From positions 118,840 to 159,401 of the forward strand of contig FN649731.1 in assembly GCA_000310025.1 (NCBI GenBank): a stretch of DNA of 40,562 bases, written 5' to 3'. Numbering within the stretch: position 1 is the stretch's first letter; each line of letters opens with the position of its first letter. Source of the DNA: Ectocarpus siliculosus. Lineage: Eukaryota > Sar > Phaeophyceae > Ectocarpales > Ectocarpaceae. The notes beneath the pieces are model-generated. The model searched no databases. It was not told the origin of the DNA and saw only the letters and a list, made by a program, of their open reading frames with translations. A program made the translations under genes and the position numbers. Below, in pieces: positions 9,907 to 22,800 of the stretch.

Positions 9907-11664
9907 CTGCACGGCGGCAGTCCTCTCACACGTCCGGGGGTGTTTCCGCGCTTCATTCCGTGGAACGCGGGCCTGCGATGATGCCCCCTGGATGATGCAT
10001 CCAACCAAGCATATGTGGATGGGAACGGCATTATTGTTCGTGCTGGGCGCTTTGGGCAGGGGGTACTACGCAGTTTGGGTCCTGGGTAGGTTATTGCCCA
10101 TTCCTCTTGTGCGAGTTCTTGAACAAGAGGTCGGGTTCAAGTGAGGTTGAAAACGGCTTGTCGTGACTTCACCGAGCAGTACAGCCCTGTGAATTTTTCT
10201 ACTCGGAAGGTCGTGTTCAAGGCCTGGACATTCTTATTCCCACCCACCAGAGCGTACGTACTTCGCCTACCTGGGTTGTGCGTTCCTCCAGTCGTACCCA
10301 CAAAGAGAACACGTCAATGAAATGTCGGCGTCTCCGGCCTTAAGCCCTCTGGTCGACAACGACTGCAAAAGCGTGGACGCCCATCGGGCGTGGAGCCGTC
10401 GATAGCGCGTCTGGTATCGGTGGACAACGGATATTGGTGTAAGGGCAGCGGTAGAGAACACGGCACACGCGCGCGTTACGGGCGGAGCAGCAAGGCTGAG
10501 AGTAGGAGCGAAGGAGTGCGTACGAGAGGGTGCGTAGGCTAGAGCTTGGACATAACGTACCATAAAATCTCGAACAAGAAAATGGGAACGAGGGAGAGAA
10601 TGAGACACAGAAAGATGAATGAAACTGTTTTCTTGGACTGCCATCGTATACCAAGTCCGTGTGCCCACCACACGAACAGACGTTCCCGCTGTTTCTACGG
10701 GAAACACTCTGCTTACAAGAGGGGCGTAGACGCGACAACAGGGTGAACTTGACGACCGGTGGTACCCATTGCTTCACTTCAGACTCATGCCCGGACTACA
10801 CACGAGCATATCCACTCTTCTTTACCCGGACCCGCCTCAAGAGCGGAGCGCTTCGGGCGCTTAGCTCCCGGAACCGGTCACGAAGCTCCGCGTGGGATAT
10901 ATGCCGGGGAACGGCACCATTCGTAGCCTGCGAATTGCCAACGCCGACGGATGGATACGGGTGTTACGCAGCGAGCCCTCGAGTTTGGAGCAGAGTCCAT
11001 GGTATTGGTGGTGAACGATCGTTGCGGGGATACAGAACCCTTCGTGCCCGTTCGGGTTGACGTAGTTTGGTGTCATGTGATCGAAGGATACTGCTGTATG
11101 CACCAAGGAAGGGGCAACGTTACCCCTGAAAGAGACACGGCCGGCTCTGAGTGCGAGCGCTCGGTGTTCGCTTTTAGTTTCGTGTGGAAATTCTTCCTCG
11201 TCCTGTCCCCTTGCTCGACCACGTTTTTTTTCCCCTCAAGCACAGATATACATCGTTTCCTCATTGATGACATGACTGCAAAGCGCCTAGAGCACTGTTC
11301 TGCTTCGAGAAAAACGTTGTTTTGCTCCGATAACAGTGACGACGTACACGACCCCGGGCGGTGGCATCGATATGTCTTCTGCCTTGGTGCGTAGACTATA
11401 TTCGGTAGCATCTTGCTGTTATGTGCTGCGGCGAGGGGCCACATCTCGGCGATGGACACCACGAACACTTGTCTCGTATAGTACGTCACACATCGCCTCA
11501 CAATGTCTTGGCTCCCGTTGAATCCCCTCCACGACGACCATCGGACACATGCTCCGCTGCGCTTCTACTTAACCGAATTGGCGCACGCCCAACTCAGCGC
11601 ACTCCCTGCAGTAGGCGAATCCCAACTTGATCCCCACAAGCCACACAATTCGAACCGTTCTCAC

Positions 11665-13764
11665 CTCATGGAGGTCTCGTATCTGCTTGGCGAGGTAGCC
11701 GAACTCCTCAACGATGTACGGCTCTTGCCTCAACGCCACAAACGCGAGGTTGGCTTGGGTGTCATCCGCCTTCGAGGGAAACGAAAGAAACGTGTGCATC
11801 AACGCCAAAGTATTGTTGTGCTGGCTTCCAAAAATTGTTCCAGGCGTTCGTTAACTGAAAGTGGCGTATTTTCCATTGACCGTGGCATCTATCTCGACGG
11901 GCAGACACAACGAAATTGTGGGGTGGATTAACGAAAAAGGTGCACGACACGCCGGGCGTTCTTTGGTGAAGTGGCGTGAAAGGGTGAGGAGGCGTTCGTG
12001 CAGAGTCCTGTGCATACGGCTTATTCAAGCAGACAAGGGTAGGTACGAAGTCGGATGTTGGTAGCCCTCTCGGGCAATGTACAGCATCATGACTGACTTT
12101 TGGGCAGCACTGGGCGTTGATATCGTCAGGGGAAAGCATGCCAGAATGCCTCTCCCGCTCCCCGTTGGGCTCATCGACCCATGTTTGCGGCCCTCAGAAC
12201 TCTCTTCGCATAGCCTGTGGGGTACGTTTTTCACAAAGCACCGGCCAGGGAATACCTATCACACTTGCCAAAGACTCACGCGTCCACTCACCCCCTTGAG
12301 GAACGCCTGCAGCGCCCTCTGTTGCCTCTTACGCTTTCTGTCCTCCTCCCCGTCCGTCTCATCTCCAGCACCGGCTTCGCCTGTCCCCCCACCCTCCGCT
12401 CCTTCTGACTCTCTTCGCACCCCGTCAGCTCCCTTCTTGTCACCGCTGTGCCTGGCCTCCTTCCCGGAAGCGCCTCGCTCGGCGACGGCGGGATTCCCCG
12501 CGACGGCGCCTGTCACGGCCATGTCCGGGCTCTCGTCGACGCCGCCGCCGGCAACGGCAAGGACAACGTCGCCCACGGTCTTGGGCATGTGCTGAATCCT
12601 GGCACGGCCTTGCACATCCTTTACCGACGCTGCTGGTGCCGGAGTCCCGCCGCCGCCGCCGCCGCCATATTCCCGGAGGTTGTCGGGAGACCCGCCAGCA
12701 CCACCATGTTGCCGATGCTGCTGCTGCCCTTCCTCCTGCTGATACCGCTGGCGCTGCTCGCCGGCGTTACCGCCAGAAGCCGGGGGCGAAGCGTGACGCC
12801 CTCCCTCGCGCCCCGAAACCACCCAATCACCGCCTTTCGCACCGCATCCGCCCGTTTGTTCGTTCTCCTGTCGTTGCGGACTATTGCGGCCGTCAACGTC
12901 TCTGCGGTGACCCTGGGTTTGTCCCATCTCTCCTCCTCTTCCTCCTTCCCGCGGGTCCCGCTGCTGCTGACCGAGCGGCGGAGCTGTCATCCCGGTGTTC
13001 GAATTCTGCGTAAATGACGTATCCGCCGTTAACACCGACACCGTCTGCTGGTCCTCCTCGACACGGCCGTCTAAGCCAGGGAAATTGTTGCTACTACTGT
13101 CTTCGCCAAAGTGACCCCCCCCGCCTTCGGTCACCCTTCCAGAAGGGGAGCGGAAAAGGCCCCTGCCGCTTTTCCGCCTAGGGGAATCTGGGCCGCCGTC
13201 TTTGCAGGAATGGCGCTTCCCCGCATCCCCTCTGCCGCCGCCGCCGCCCCGTTCTGGAGTGAACACGGAATGTAGTTGCTGTTGTTGTTGTTGTTGCTGC
13301 TGCTGCTGCTGCTGTGCCAAGAATGTGCCCGCGCTCTTCTCCCTTCGCAAGAGGCCGATGCCCGTGGACCCTTCCCAGTGGGCGTCTTTTCCGCCGCCCC
13401 CGTCTACCGGCGTTCTCGTTGGCGGCGGCGATAGGACGCCGCTAACGACGCCACCGACGTTGCCGACGCCATATTGAGCGGTGGGAATGCCCCCCTCCGG
13501 CCCGCCGTCTCTGCGCCTGGTGGCGGCGCTACCTGCGGCCTGCTGGTGGTACTGGTGCTCGTCGCGGGAGGTTACGCCACTGTGTTGGTGGTTATGGACC
13601 TCATCACGCTCGGGACGATCTCTTCCCTCCCACCCTTGTCGCCTTGCCGATCCCTCCCTGTCATCGCCATGCTGGTAGTGATGGTGTTCCTGTTCCTCGT
13701 CCCATTCAGTCGTTGCGTCATCGGCAATACCATGAGGTTCTCGTTCTAGTTCCGGGTCGAAGAA

Positions 13765-13803
<39 letters not shown>

Positions 13804-16800
13804 TTGTTGTTGCTGCGCGTTTAGGGGCAGTTGGTGGACAGTAGGGCTTCTCTCGCTTTCTTCTCGGTGTTCTGGCCTCGCGCTCCTCGCTTCAGCGGCT
13901 GCTTTTTCGCTGAGACGCCCGGCCTCGTGAGCATCGTTGATGTTCACCAGCCGGGTCTGTTGGTTAGTCGAACGACAGCATGCACAGACATTCTCTAACA
14001 AGCATCGTTGATGTTCGCCAGCCGGGTTGTTTGTTAGTTGAACGACATCTTGCGCGGACATTCTAACGGCAGCATCGTTGATGTTCACAAGCCGCTGCTG
14101 GTATTTTGTCAGAAGACATCATGCGCAGATACGATCTTCTGTCCAGTGGGTAGGTACCCCGCAAACTAATACCAGTGTTTGGAATCGGAGATGATGCTCG
14201 AGAGGGAGGTGGGAGACAAAAGGGGAAGCAACAGAGGTTATCGGGTAGGCTTCCCGCCCACTCCTGTCACCTCTGGAGGTGGGACCCGTCCGTTTTTCTA
14301 AAGCATGCATCTTACGCAGCCTGAAACGTGCTCAAGTTCATGAACGTCATCGGGCAGGAATTTGGTGCCGTCGAGAACAGTGCAAACAACAGTACAGTAG
14401 TACAGTGCCTTTTAGCGATAAGCACGCCTTACACTGTTGAGAGAGTTATGCTTGGTCGAGTTGAGCGCGTCTGAGAAAACATGCCGTTGCTTGCAAATTC
14501 CCAGAAAACTCCCCGGTCAATCCGATGCGCTCCATTGCCCTTTTGTTGAAGTGAGGGTTTGAGTGTTAATCTCACAGTAGGCAAACCTTACTTAGCCACC
14601 GCAAACGGGTACACCTTGCACCTGCAAGTCTTCAATGCGCGACCCCAGCTGCGTGATTCTTGCGTCTCGCTTCGCGAGCTCGGTTATCATCCTCATGCTC
14701 TCCGTCTCGGCGGTGGCCGACGCCTCCTCCGCGACCTCCCGCATATCCCTGCAGATGGTATCCTTCAACGACAACACCTGTGAGCAGCGGGCGGAGTGAA
14801 GAAACATGCTTCTATGTCGGTATTGGGCCCAATGATTTGATTATTTATTGCAGTCATCAACTGGGTGCGCTCACGTAGCTGTCATGAGCTGGGTGCGCTC
14901 ACGCACTCACTACCACTACCACGGAAGCCGTTTCTTGCCTGGTCCCGGAGGGCCGTCGACAGGTGCTTTCTGGCGGCAGGGTCCAGGCCGGACAGGGCGC
15001 CGAGCCTGTTCTTCATCGCGTGTTCGAGCCCCCTCATGGCCTCCAACGCGCGTCGGTTGGCCCTCTCTACGGTCGGGGCAACCATGCCGGCAGCGCCTTC
15101 TCCGAGAGACTCAGCGTCAGACGGGGGCGAGGAACTGCCGTCGTGTTCTTCTCCTTGGTCTTCCTGCTCCTGCTCCCCCTCTCCCAACGCCTCGAGTGAC
15201 ATTGCCGCCGTCATTGACGGCGGCGACGCCCCGTCAACGCCCCCAGCGGGGTCACACCCTTTCCCTTCCCTTGGTGCCTCAGCCTCTCCCTCCTCACCTT
15301 TCCCGCCGCTATCCTTCTCCTCTGCAGTGCTGGCGGCGTCTTGCCCACCGGGAGACGACTCCACCATCTGCTGCTGCTGCTGCTGCGGCTGCTGCTGCTG
15401 CTGCTGCTGTTTCGTCGTGCGATCTTCCCGTGCCGAAACGAAGGCTGGCGAGGAAGCTCCTGCCTCCTTCGTCGCCGCCGCTGACGCATGTTCTTTTCCT
15501 GGCGACTCCTCGCCCGCCGGTTGCTGGATCCCGCTCGTCCGTTGTGTCTCGCCTCGCTCTTCCACCTCCTCCTCTTCCTCTTCTGCCAACGCCTTTGCCT
15601 CCTCCGGTATCTTCGTAACCCCCGCGTCGTCCCGTGCTGGCGGCTCCGATTGCTGCTTCTCATTCTCTTCGCCTTCTCCAGTGCCGCTCTCCTCTTCTCT
15701 CAGCGGCGGCGGCGATTGTTGTCTGGCGTCGCCGCTTTCGCCGGCCGTGCGCCTCGAGACGCTGCCGCCCCGTGAGTGCCCGCGGGGGCCTTTCGCTGCC
15801 GATGACGGCGACACGCTGCCGCGGTGCCGCTCACCTCCCGACGTTGCACCGCCGCCGCCGCCCCCGCTGCCGCTCTCTCCGCCCGCTCCCTCACCCGCCG
15901 CTACGGCTGCTTGCGTCCTGTGTCGCCTCCCCAAGTTGGGAACACTGCCGCCGCTCCCGCCGACGGCGGTTTCGGTGTTCGTCGCCCGCCGCCCTCCTCT
16001 CCCTCCTCTCCCTCCGACGCGGTCAGTGGCGTTGTTGTTGCTGTAGGAATCTACGGCGGTGGATGCCGAAACGGAGATGGCCGTGCCGTCTCGATCCGCT
16101 CCCGCCCCGGCCCTCGCTGTCCTCAGAGATGCGTGCATCCCTGCCCGAGAAGAATCGGCGGCGGTGGCGGCGGTGCTGGTGGTGGTGATGCTCTGCCCGG
16201 CGTCGGTGGACGTGACGGTTGCGGCGTCATCGTCGTTTGTGGGAGTGTTGCACGACGAGGACGAGGGGCTGCCGGCCCGGGTGCCGCTGTACCTATCGCC
16301 GTTCAGGGCTCTCGCTGCTGAATGCGAGGAAGCCATGGACACGGCGGTGGAAACGGCGATCGACGCCGCCGAGGCCTTGTTGCCGTGCGTCGGGGACGGC
16401 GGCCGCCCTCCGGCCCTGCCGCCGCCACTGCCGCCGCTGCTGCCTCCCCCGGCGCTGCTCGCGCTGAAGCCGTAGGCGCCCCTCTTGCTCTTGCTCTTGG
16501 CGGCGGCGGTGGCGGCCGCCCTCTTGCGAGCGCGCTTCGAACTGCTGGCTCGCCCCATGTCCTTGATCGTCATCTCTGCCTGCTCGAGGTCGAGCTTCCC
16601 CCTCTCCACGAAGAACTCGAGCCTACGCATTCGTGTTCGCGTTCGGGGGTCGGTTAGAATTTGAATAAGTATTTCTTTGGCTGCGGCGGGAGGCCGCCAA
16701 TCTGCAATTCGTAGACGTAGTGCCTGACCCCTCCTTCCCTTCTAGCCTCTCCACTACCACGAGCCGTATTGCTTACCCCAGCGCAACCCTAACAGCGATC

Positions 16801-19800
16801 CCCCCTCGTTCCCCCTCTCTTTCCCCTTCTCCCACCTTCCGATGTGATCTTGCTGGCTGATGCAGGTCTCCCGCAGCTTCTTGATCATGCCGAACGCCGC
16901 CTGCGGTCGGTCGGGGCAGGGGATAGGGGTCGGCAAACACTTTCTTCGCCGTTTTCCTGGAGGCATGCTTCTACACGTACGTACGGGCGAGAATTTGCTC
17001 GCAGTCTTGGGCTATGTAGGCGGGGATGACTAGTTTTCTCTCAAGCGGATGCAACGGTGCGTGTATCAGGAACAAGTGGAAGTCATGAAGGGGATCTCTG
17101 GTTTGCTTCTAATGCCTATTATTGCTCTTTTGAAAACCATTGAGAACACGGTTATTTGAGACTGTGGGAGTATGTACATCGTCCCGATTCCCGATGCTCA
17201 TATCTGCAACACCCCCCGTGTCCCGGTGGCGCGCGTTTGACCCGGATTAGGTCACCCCTCAGCGCAATCGTCTCCTTTCTCGGCAGCCTTCAGTGCCACG
17301 ACGACGAGCAAATGCCGACTGACCCACCGAACAAGCCACGGGCGGTGGTTCCCGGAGCACCAAGTAGCCCGTGCCTCGCTACATACAGCCGCATGCACGG
17401 AGGCGACAACAACGAGCCAGAGGCATCCGTGACAGTAGTAGCGGTGGACGTGTGCAGCATTCGTCAAGGGGCAGCCAGCGCACCTGGGTAGCGCTGAGAG
17501 GTTCTCCGCTGGCGTCGTGGGTCATGAGCTCAAGACCGGCGGCGGTGACGGAATCATCGATCGCGCCAAATACGACACGCATGTCGCCCGACTCGGCCTT
17601 GATCCTCGCCGCGTACGCCTTTGCTGATTCCAGCTACAAGCGAGCGAGACGCCCGCAAGGGCGGGGGGAGTAAGGGGTGGGCGGAGTTGTTGGAGGGTGG
17701 GTGCGGGTGTGCTCCTCGGCTGCTCGTTTTTCCCCTTTGAGCGTTGACAAGAATCTATTTTTGTGAGGAGAAGAACGTGATTTTCTTCACCCAGTTTACA
17801 CGCCTCCAATAGGTAGTGTGGCACGTCTGCCTCCGAAAAGCGGCCACTGACTGTGCAACTTATCCGTCAGAGCAAAGAGTTAAGGTGTTGAACCCAACCG
17901 CAACGAAAATCAGGTTTTCGGAATCCCGCATTGGCGACCAAGACTGCACTTTCTTTTAGCGTGGGATTGGCCCCTGGCAAGTGGTTGTGTTATCAAGCCA
18001 CGGGTAGGTAACGCTTGTTTGCTGAACACGCAAACCACCTCGCCTGCGCCGCCGGGACAACAATAACTATCTTACACATGAGTTCATGTCGTGTTTCAAA
18101 GATGGTTACAAAATCCTTGTCTACATCGTAGCTGAAATCACCACCTGCGTTGGTCGATTCAGGGGGAAAATAGAATCCTTGTCGACGCGAATGTGTTTCT
18201 GCTCTATGGGCTTGTTGCCAGCATGTTGATCTTCCATCCCTCCAATACGCCGTGCACCACGGTAGTATGAGCGAGTGCCGACACATACACTGCAGTGTTT
18301 CTTAGCATGTCATGGATATCAATTCCGAGATTAGGGGATATGAGGCCCTGTGACGGGTTAAAGACTCATGATGGTTGCAAGAAGGAGGAGCGACGAATGC
18401 TCGTAAGGAACGACACATACTCGTATCTTGAGAAACCAATAATCCGACCGAAACAAGCAAACGCCTTTCTGCCATGAAAAACTCTTCCTCTCCAGGCTTA
18501 TCTTCTTCTCCTGCACCATGGCCGCGAAAGTTAACGTCTGGCGCTTCGTCCAAGACAGAAGCTACGCACAACATGCGTCTAGGTCGATCTTGAGAAAACC
18601 AGACCAACGAAATTGTTCTCTGGTGTGGGATATCTCTAGAATTTTGTCTCCCGAAAGCGAGACCAGCGAACCTCTTTTCTGGTGTGGAATATCTTGGCCT
18701 CCAGGCTCATGATCTCCTTCTGCGCCAGGGTAGCCTCCCTCGAGACCTGCGCGTTCTCCCTGTGCAGGGCGTGGGCTCTGTCCCTCTCCCTCCCAAGCGT
18801 CTCCATGGCCTCACCGGCCCAGCGGGACAGCGCCTCGGCGGTGTGAGCGGCGAACGTCACCTGATTTGTTTTTAGATTGTGCTCTTGTTTGTTGGAGGTG
18901 GCGTTGGTGGTATCATGGTTTCACGCACGCGGCCGAGAATCAGGGTTGCGTTGTCTCCAACGACGCCAATGCTAGAGGGTTGCCTCGCGTGTGTGGGCCT
19001 TGTCCAGTGCGGATCGTTGTCTACTCCCCGACCTACAGACTTAATCAGAAACACAGGGATGATCGACGAGTGTTGGCCATACGTCTGGTTCGTTTCACCG
19101 GGGTTGTCTCCGGCGGACAGGTTTCCCCTGGTCATTCTCGTGGGGTTGGTTGTGATCGAATATGTCGTGGAGACATTTCTATTGGACAGAGGAAGAAGTA
19201 GACAATTGTGCGATATGTATCGGTTCTCCGGAAAGAAACGTTCACTCACCTGAGACATGAGGGAGAGAATCTCCGTGGCCGTGATGCGCGCCCCCGTCGT
19301 CATGTAGCTCTTGAGGACGGCCACGCCAGACAGCAGGTAGGCCTCCAGCTGCTGGGTCGCCCGAACGGGTGCGATCGCGTTGTCGCAATCGGCGTCGTCC
19401 CTTTCGAAACGGCGGGACGCAGATAGCGGAAGGAGGAGGGTCAAAATAAGGACAACATTCGGCGGGAAGGAACACAACAGACCCACCTTGTAAGATGAAG
19501 CCCATCGCAAGGGGAGTGATTCCCACAACAATGCGGTACTTCCGCTTGAGTCTGACTCCTGAATTTTTGGGGGGGTTCGACCTGGAATTCTACGTACGCT
19601 CGAACACGTGATCAAGCACAGCAGTTGCTCTTCAGCACAACAATATTGTACCTGGATGGAGTGCACTACCGGCTGAATCCGCTTAGTTACAACAACATCT
19701 TAGCATTCTCTGCTGCCACAAAACTTACCTTACGCAAACACCAAACAAACAGGTCCTAGGGTGTACGGATTACGTTCTTACCTTTGACAATGATGTACTT

Positions 19801-22800
19801 CGGAAGCGTACAGAAAAGGATGGTTATTTCCAGGGCCAAGGCGCCCTTCTTCTACTATGACACCTGTTTGGTGCCTGCGACCGACTACACATGAAATCAA
19901 CGAAACTACTGTCGCCACCTTCTCCAACATGTATGCCGCGCTCTTCCTTCTTATGGGTGATGTGAATCCCAATCACCATGGAATCAGCCAAATTCGACCT
20001 TACATACCTCAGTTCGTTCATCTTCTTGGAAACCCGGATTTCCTGGGTTCTGGACTCGTGCCAAGCCATCTGTGTGCGCAAGGTCGTCACGAATCGGCGT
20101 GGAGTTAAAAAGTGCTCACCAAGCAATCGTCCAGTTGTCCGCAACCGTTTTATCGTGCGTCGGCCTCCCTTCCTTTTCCACCCCTCTCACGTATGCATCG
20201 AGGGTCAGAACCATCTGAAACGACGTCAATAACTGCATCAGCAGTAACGGCAGAAACAACAACCACGACAACAGCCAGAACAGCCGCAACAACAACAACA
20301 GCCAGAACAACGACGACGACCTCTACAGCGTGAGCAACAGAGAGGAGAACAACGGCAAGAAATTCAAACTTTTTACCTGGACCACGGCGGGGACCTCCTC
20401 CTCCCCATTATTGTCCATCTGCTCGAGCGTTCTCTCCCTGGACTCAAGCTCGCTGAAGAGGTTCTTGATGCGCCGCTGGTGCGCCACAGAGGCATCCACG
20501 AGTCCTACGGCCTTTGTGAGGGTTTCCCCTATCGGTCTCTGAGGGCATTTGGAAGGAGGAGTACGACGGGCGGCATCCGTCCACAGTGTCATGCGTTTGT
20601 CTCGGGGGAGAAGAGTAAAAAGAAAAAAACACAGCTAGAGCTCGGAGCTCATGGGAGGCAGCCGTTCGGTCTCCAGCTGACGACTCGTTGAAAGATTGCT
20701 TGAAGTGTCTCAAGAGCCTTGGTCGAAGACCCGGCGTCAAGGCCAGCATGGTAGGCGACCGGCACGCTGGATGTTACCTCAGATTGAGTTAGGCGTGTGT
20801 GTGTGCAGACTTCGAGGCTGGTGAATCTATCTGAGGATATCACCGCGTACACATTTGCACCGTTGACAATGACGGGATCACGGTTATCCCGGGAAAACCT
20901 CAATATTGACGGAAACTCGACGGGCAAAGCAATGTGCCATTCAGAGTGCGAACACCGTACGGTAACAATTGTTTTGCTTTGGTGGGATGAGGTTATGCCG
21001 GATTTCCAAGTTAACTCGAGCTCGTGCTGGAAAAGGCGGCATGCGAGGTTTTTCAAAGTACATTGAGCGACGCTAGTGTCCTTTTTCCAGTGCTTCCCGC
21101 CTCTGATGGATGCCCTTGTTCACCTCGTTCAATACTACTCCGCTCGGCGACTAGACTGCAGCTTCACCTTATTGGGCAACTTGTTGTAGCAACTGCAACT
21201 CAACAGCCTGACCTCGGTTGGACGAGTATGGTGCGTTGACCTCCGGTGACGACAGGATGGACTGAGTGCAACCACGTGGCGTTTTTGGAGATGTGGGTGC
21301 CTTTGTATCTATCTGTGCGAATCTCTCCCCGCTTACCTCGACCAGCAAGCCTCGCTGAGCATGTTTCTTGAGCCGCCTCGACGGGGTGACCTTGTGGTGC
21401 CATCTGTAGACAAACCACGAAGAAAAGAGACGCACCATCATGCGAATAATTCAGCGGGGGGGTGGGGAGGCAGGCCGGCAAGCCAAAGAAAGTCCGGCGC
21501 AACCGCGCGTACCAGAAAGTTTCTGTCATCATCTTATGGATTGTCATGCTCGTTTTATGCTCTTGTGGACACATCCCAAAACGCGGGAGTGGCGAAACCG
21601 TGTGTTGCAGAGGACCCATCGCCGAGGCCAACCTTCGCCATACGAAGAAAAATTACACTGCGTCATGTAACCATGTTGTGCGTGTGCCGGCTTTACGCCG
21701 CACATATGCCAGCAAACAGATGTCGTCGATTCTTACCCCCTTGAGTACTTACTACGGTACGTCATCCTTTGTGGTTTTCTGCGGGTGCTTTGCTCGCTTG
21801 TTGCCGTGAGTGAGAATATTGTGTTGACGGTTGCCGGACACTCACTACCTACAGTAGGTCGGGGATGTTTCGCCTGCGTTCGATCTGTCTTGTGCGTTTT
21901 CCCGACACGGCCGTGCAATACCGAAAATGCGACGTACATCAGGTAGGTGTAGGAGGCCCTGCAGTAGTACACCCAAGATTTCAGGTTCTGGACTAGAGAT
22001 GAACAATACGATGTAAAGAGAGGTGCCTTTGGCTGTGAGTTTCTCAGGCAACAAAGGAGCAAGACGAAAGGGGGGAAATCGAAAGTTTGCATCCGTCGTG
22101 TATTCGTGATGGCGCCGACCACCGTCCGCGTGCTTAACAATTTCACCGGGTGGTAAAGAGGAGGGTTATGTAGTGACACGTTATTGATGACGAAACTACA
22201 TATATATGCATGTATACAGTAGTGCGTTGTCTCGTCGCCATCCAGAGAGGAACCTTGTGTGTGTTTGTCCATCTATTCTGGCGTCAGCGTACACATACGT
22301 ACATCATGCCGTTCGGTGATTTTGGGTGCCGTACCATTGTATGCAACAGCCGGGGTTCCACAGAAGGAGGGTATCTCCCTGAGGCGCCATTCTGTTTGTC
22401 TATTGTTTCAATACTAATTTCCCTCCTCTCGCTGTGCTTGCAGGTTTGTAGTCTATTGTAGGGTCTACGGCGACAAGGGTTGAGCCGCCCCTTTCCCTCG
22501 TCGACAGTGAAGGCGAATATACTCGTATACTTCAAGGATAGACTATATGTAAAGCGAAGGTACGGGATAGACGCTATAACACTTTCATGGTGAAGATGTA
22601 TCACTACAAAAACAAACAAGGAACGTGTTGTGCCCATGGGCACAACACGTGCACTCGATGGCACCCGATGGCACTCGATGGTGGCATTTTGTTTGCCATG
22701 GAAATCACGAACGACGGCGGCGGCAGCACATCACCTACAGCTGATAGCCACTCACGTTGTCGCAAATTTCTGAACTGCCAATGCCGTCTTCAGGCTTTTT

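Larger units (their letters stand above)
8647..11664. other. 3-kb stretch downstream of gene D, coding status unsettled
   Basis: Gene D should end somewhere here, but no exon is certain. A G-run lies at about 8646-8662. The stretch 8820-9050 codes a Gly/Ala/Ser-rich segment on the minus strand and a Pro-rich one on the plus strand, and I cannot decide between them. Two minus-strand exon candidates at 9332-9391 and 9771-9906 have usable splice signals. The rest, 9910-11660, has no frame with convincing composition. Confidence 0.4.

Noticed and set aside
11762-12139. 125-codon minus-strand frame between gene D exons 13 and 14
   Set aside because: Exons 13 and 14 already join in phase 0 without it, and its composition is unlike the gene.
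12448-13017. 189-codon plus-strand frame
   Set aside because: It is antisense to gene D exon 13 and lacks supporting motifs or splice context.
14865-16046. 393-codon plus-strand frame rich in Ser, Pro and Cys
   Set aside because: It is the mirror of the Ser/Gly/polyQ exon 11 of gene D. The minus strand joins coiled-coil exons in phase on both sides.
14939-16622. GC-AG intron as the only end of gene D exon 11
   Set aside because: The CAG/GCAAGA site fits in phase, but a canonical GTGAGC donor in the same phase lies 36 bases further on, so a rare donor type is not needed.
20116-20214. Longer version of gene D exon 5 ending at a GTGAGC donor near 20113
   Set aside because: It would shift the next exon into a frame that stops within 20 codons. 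The 24-nt version keeps the frame.
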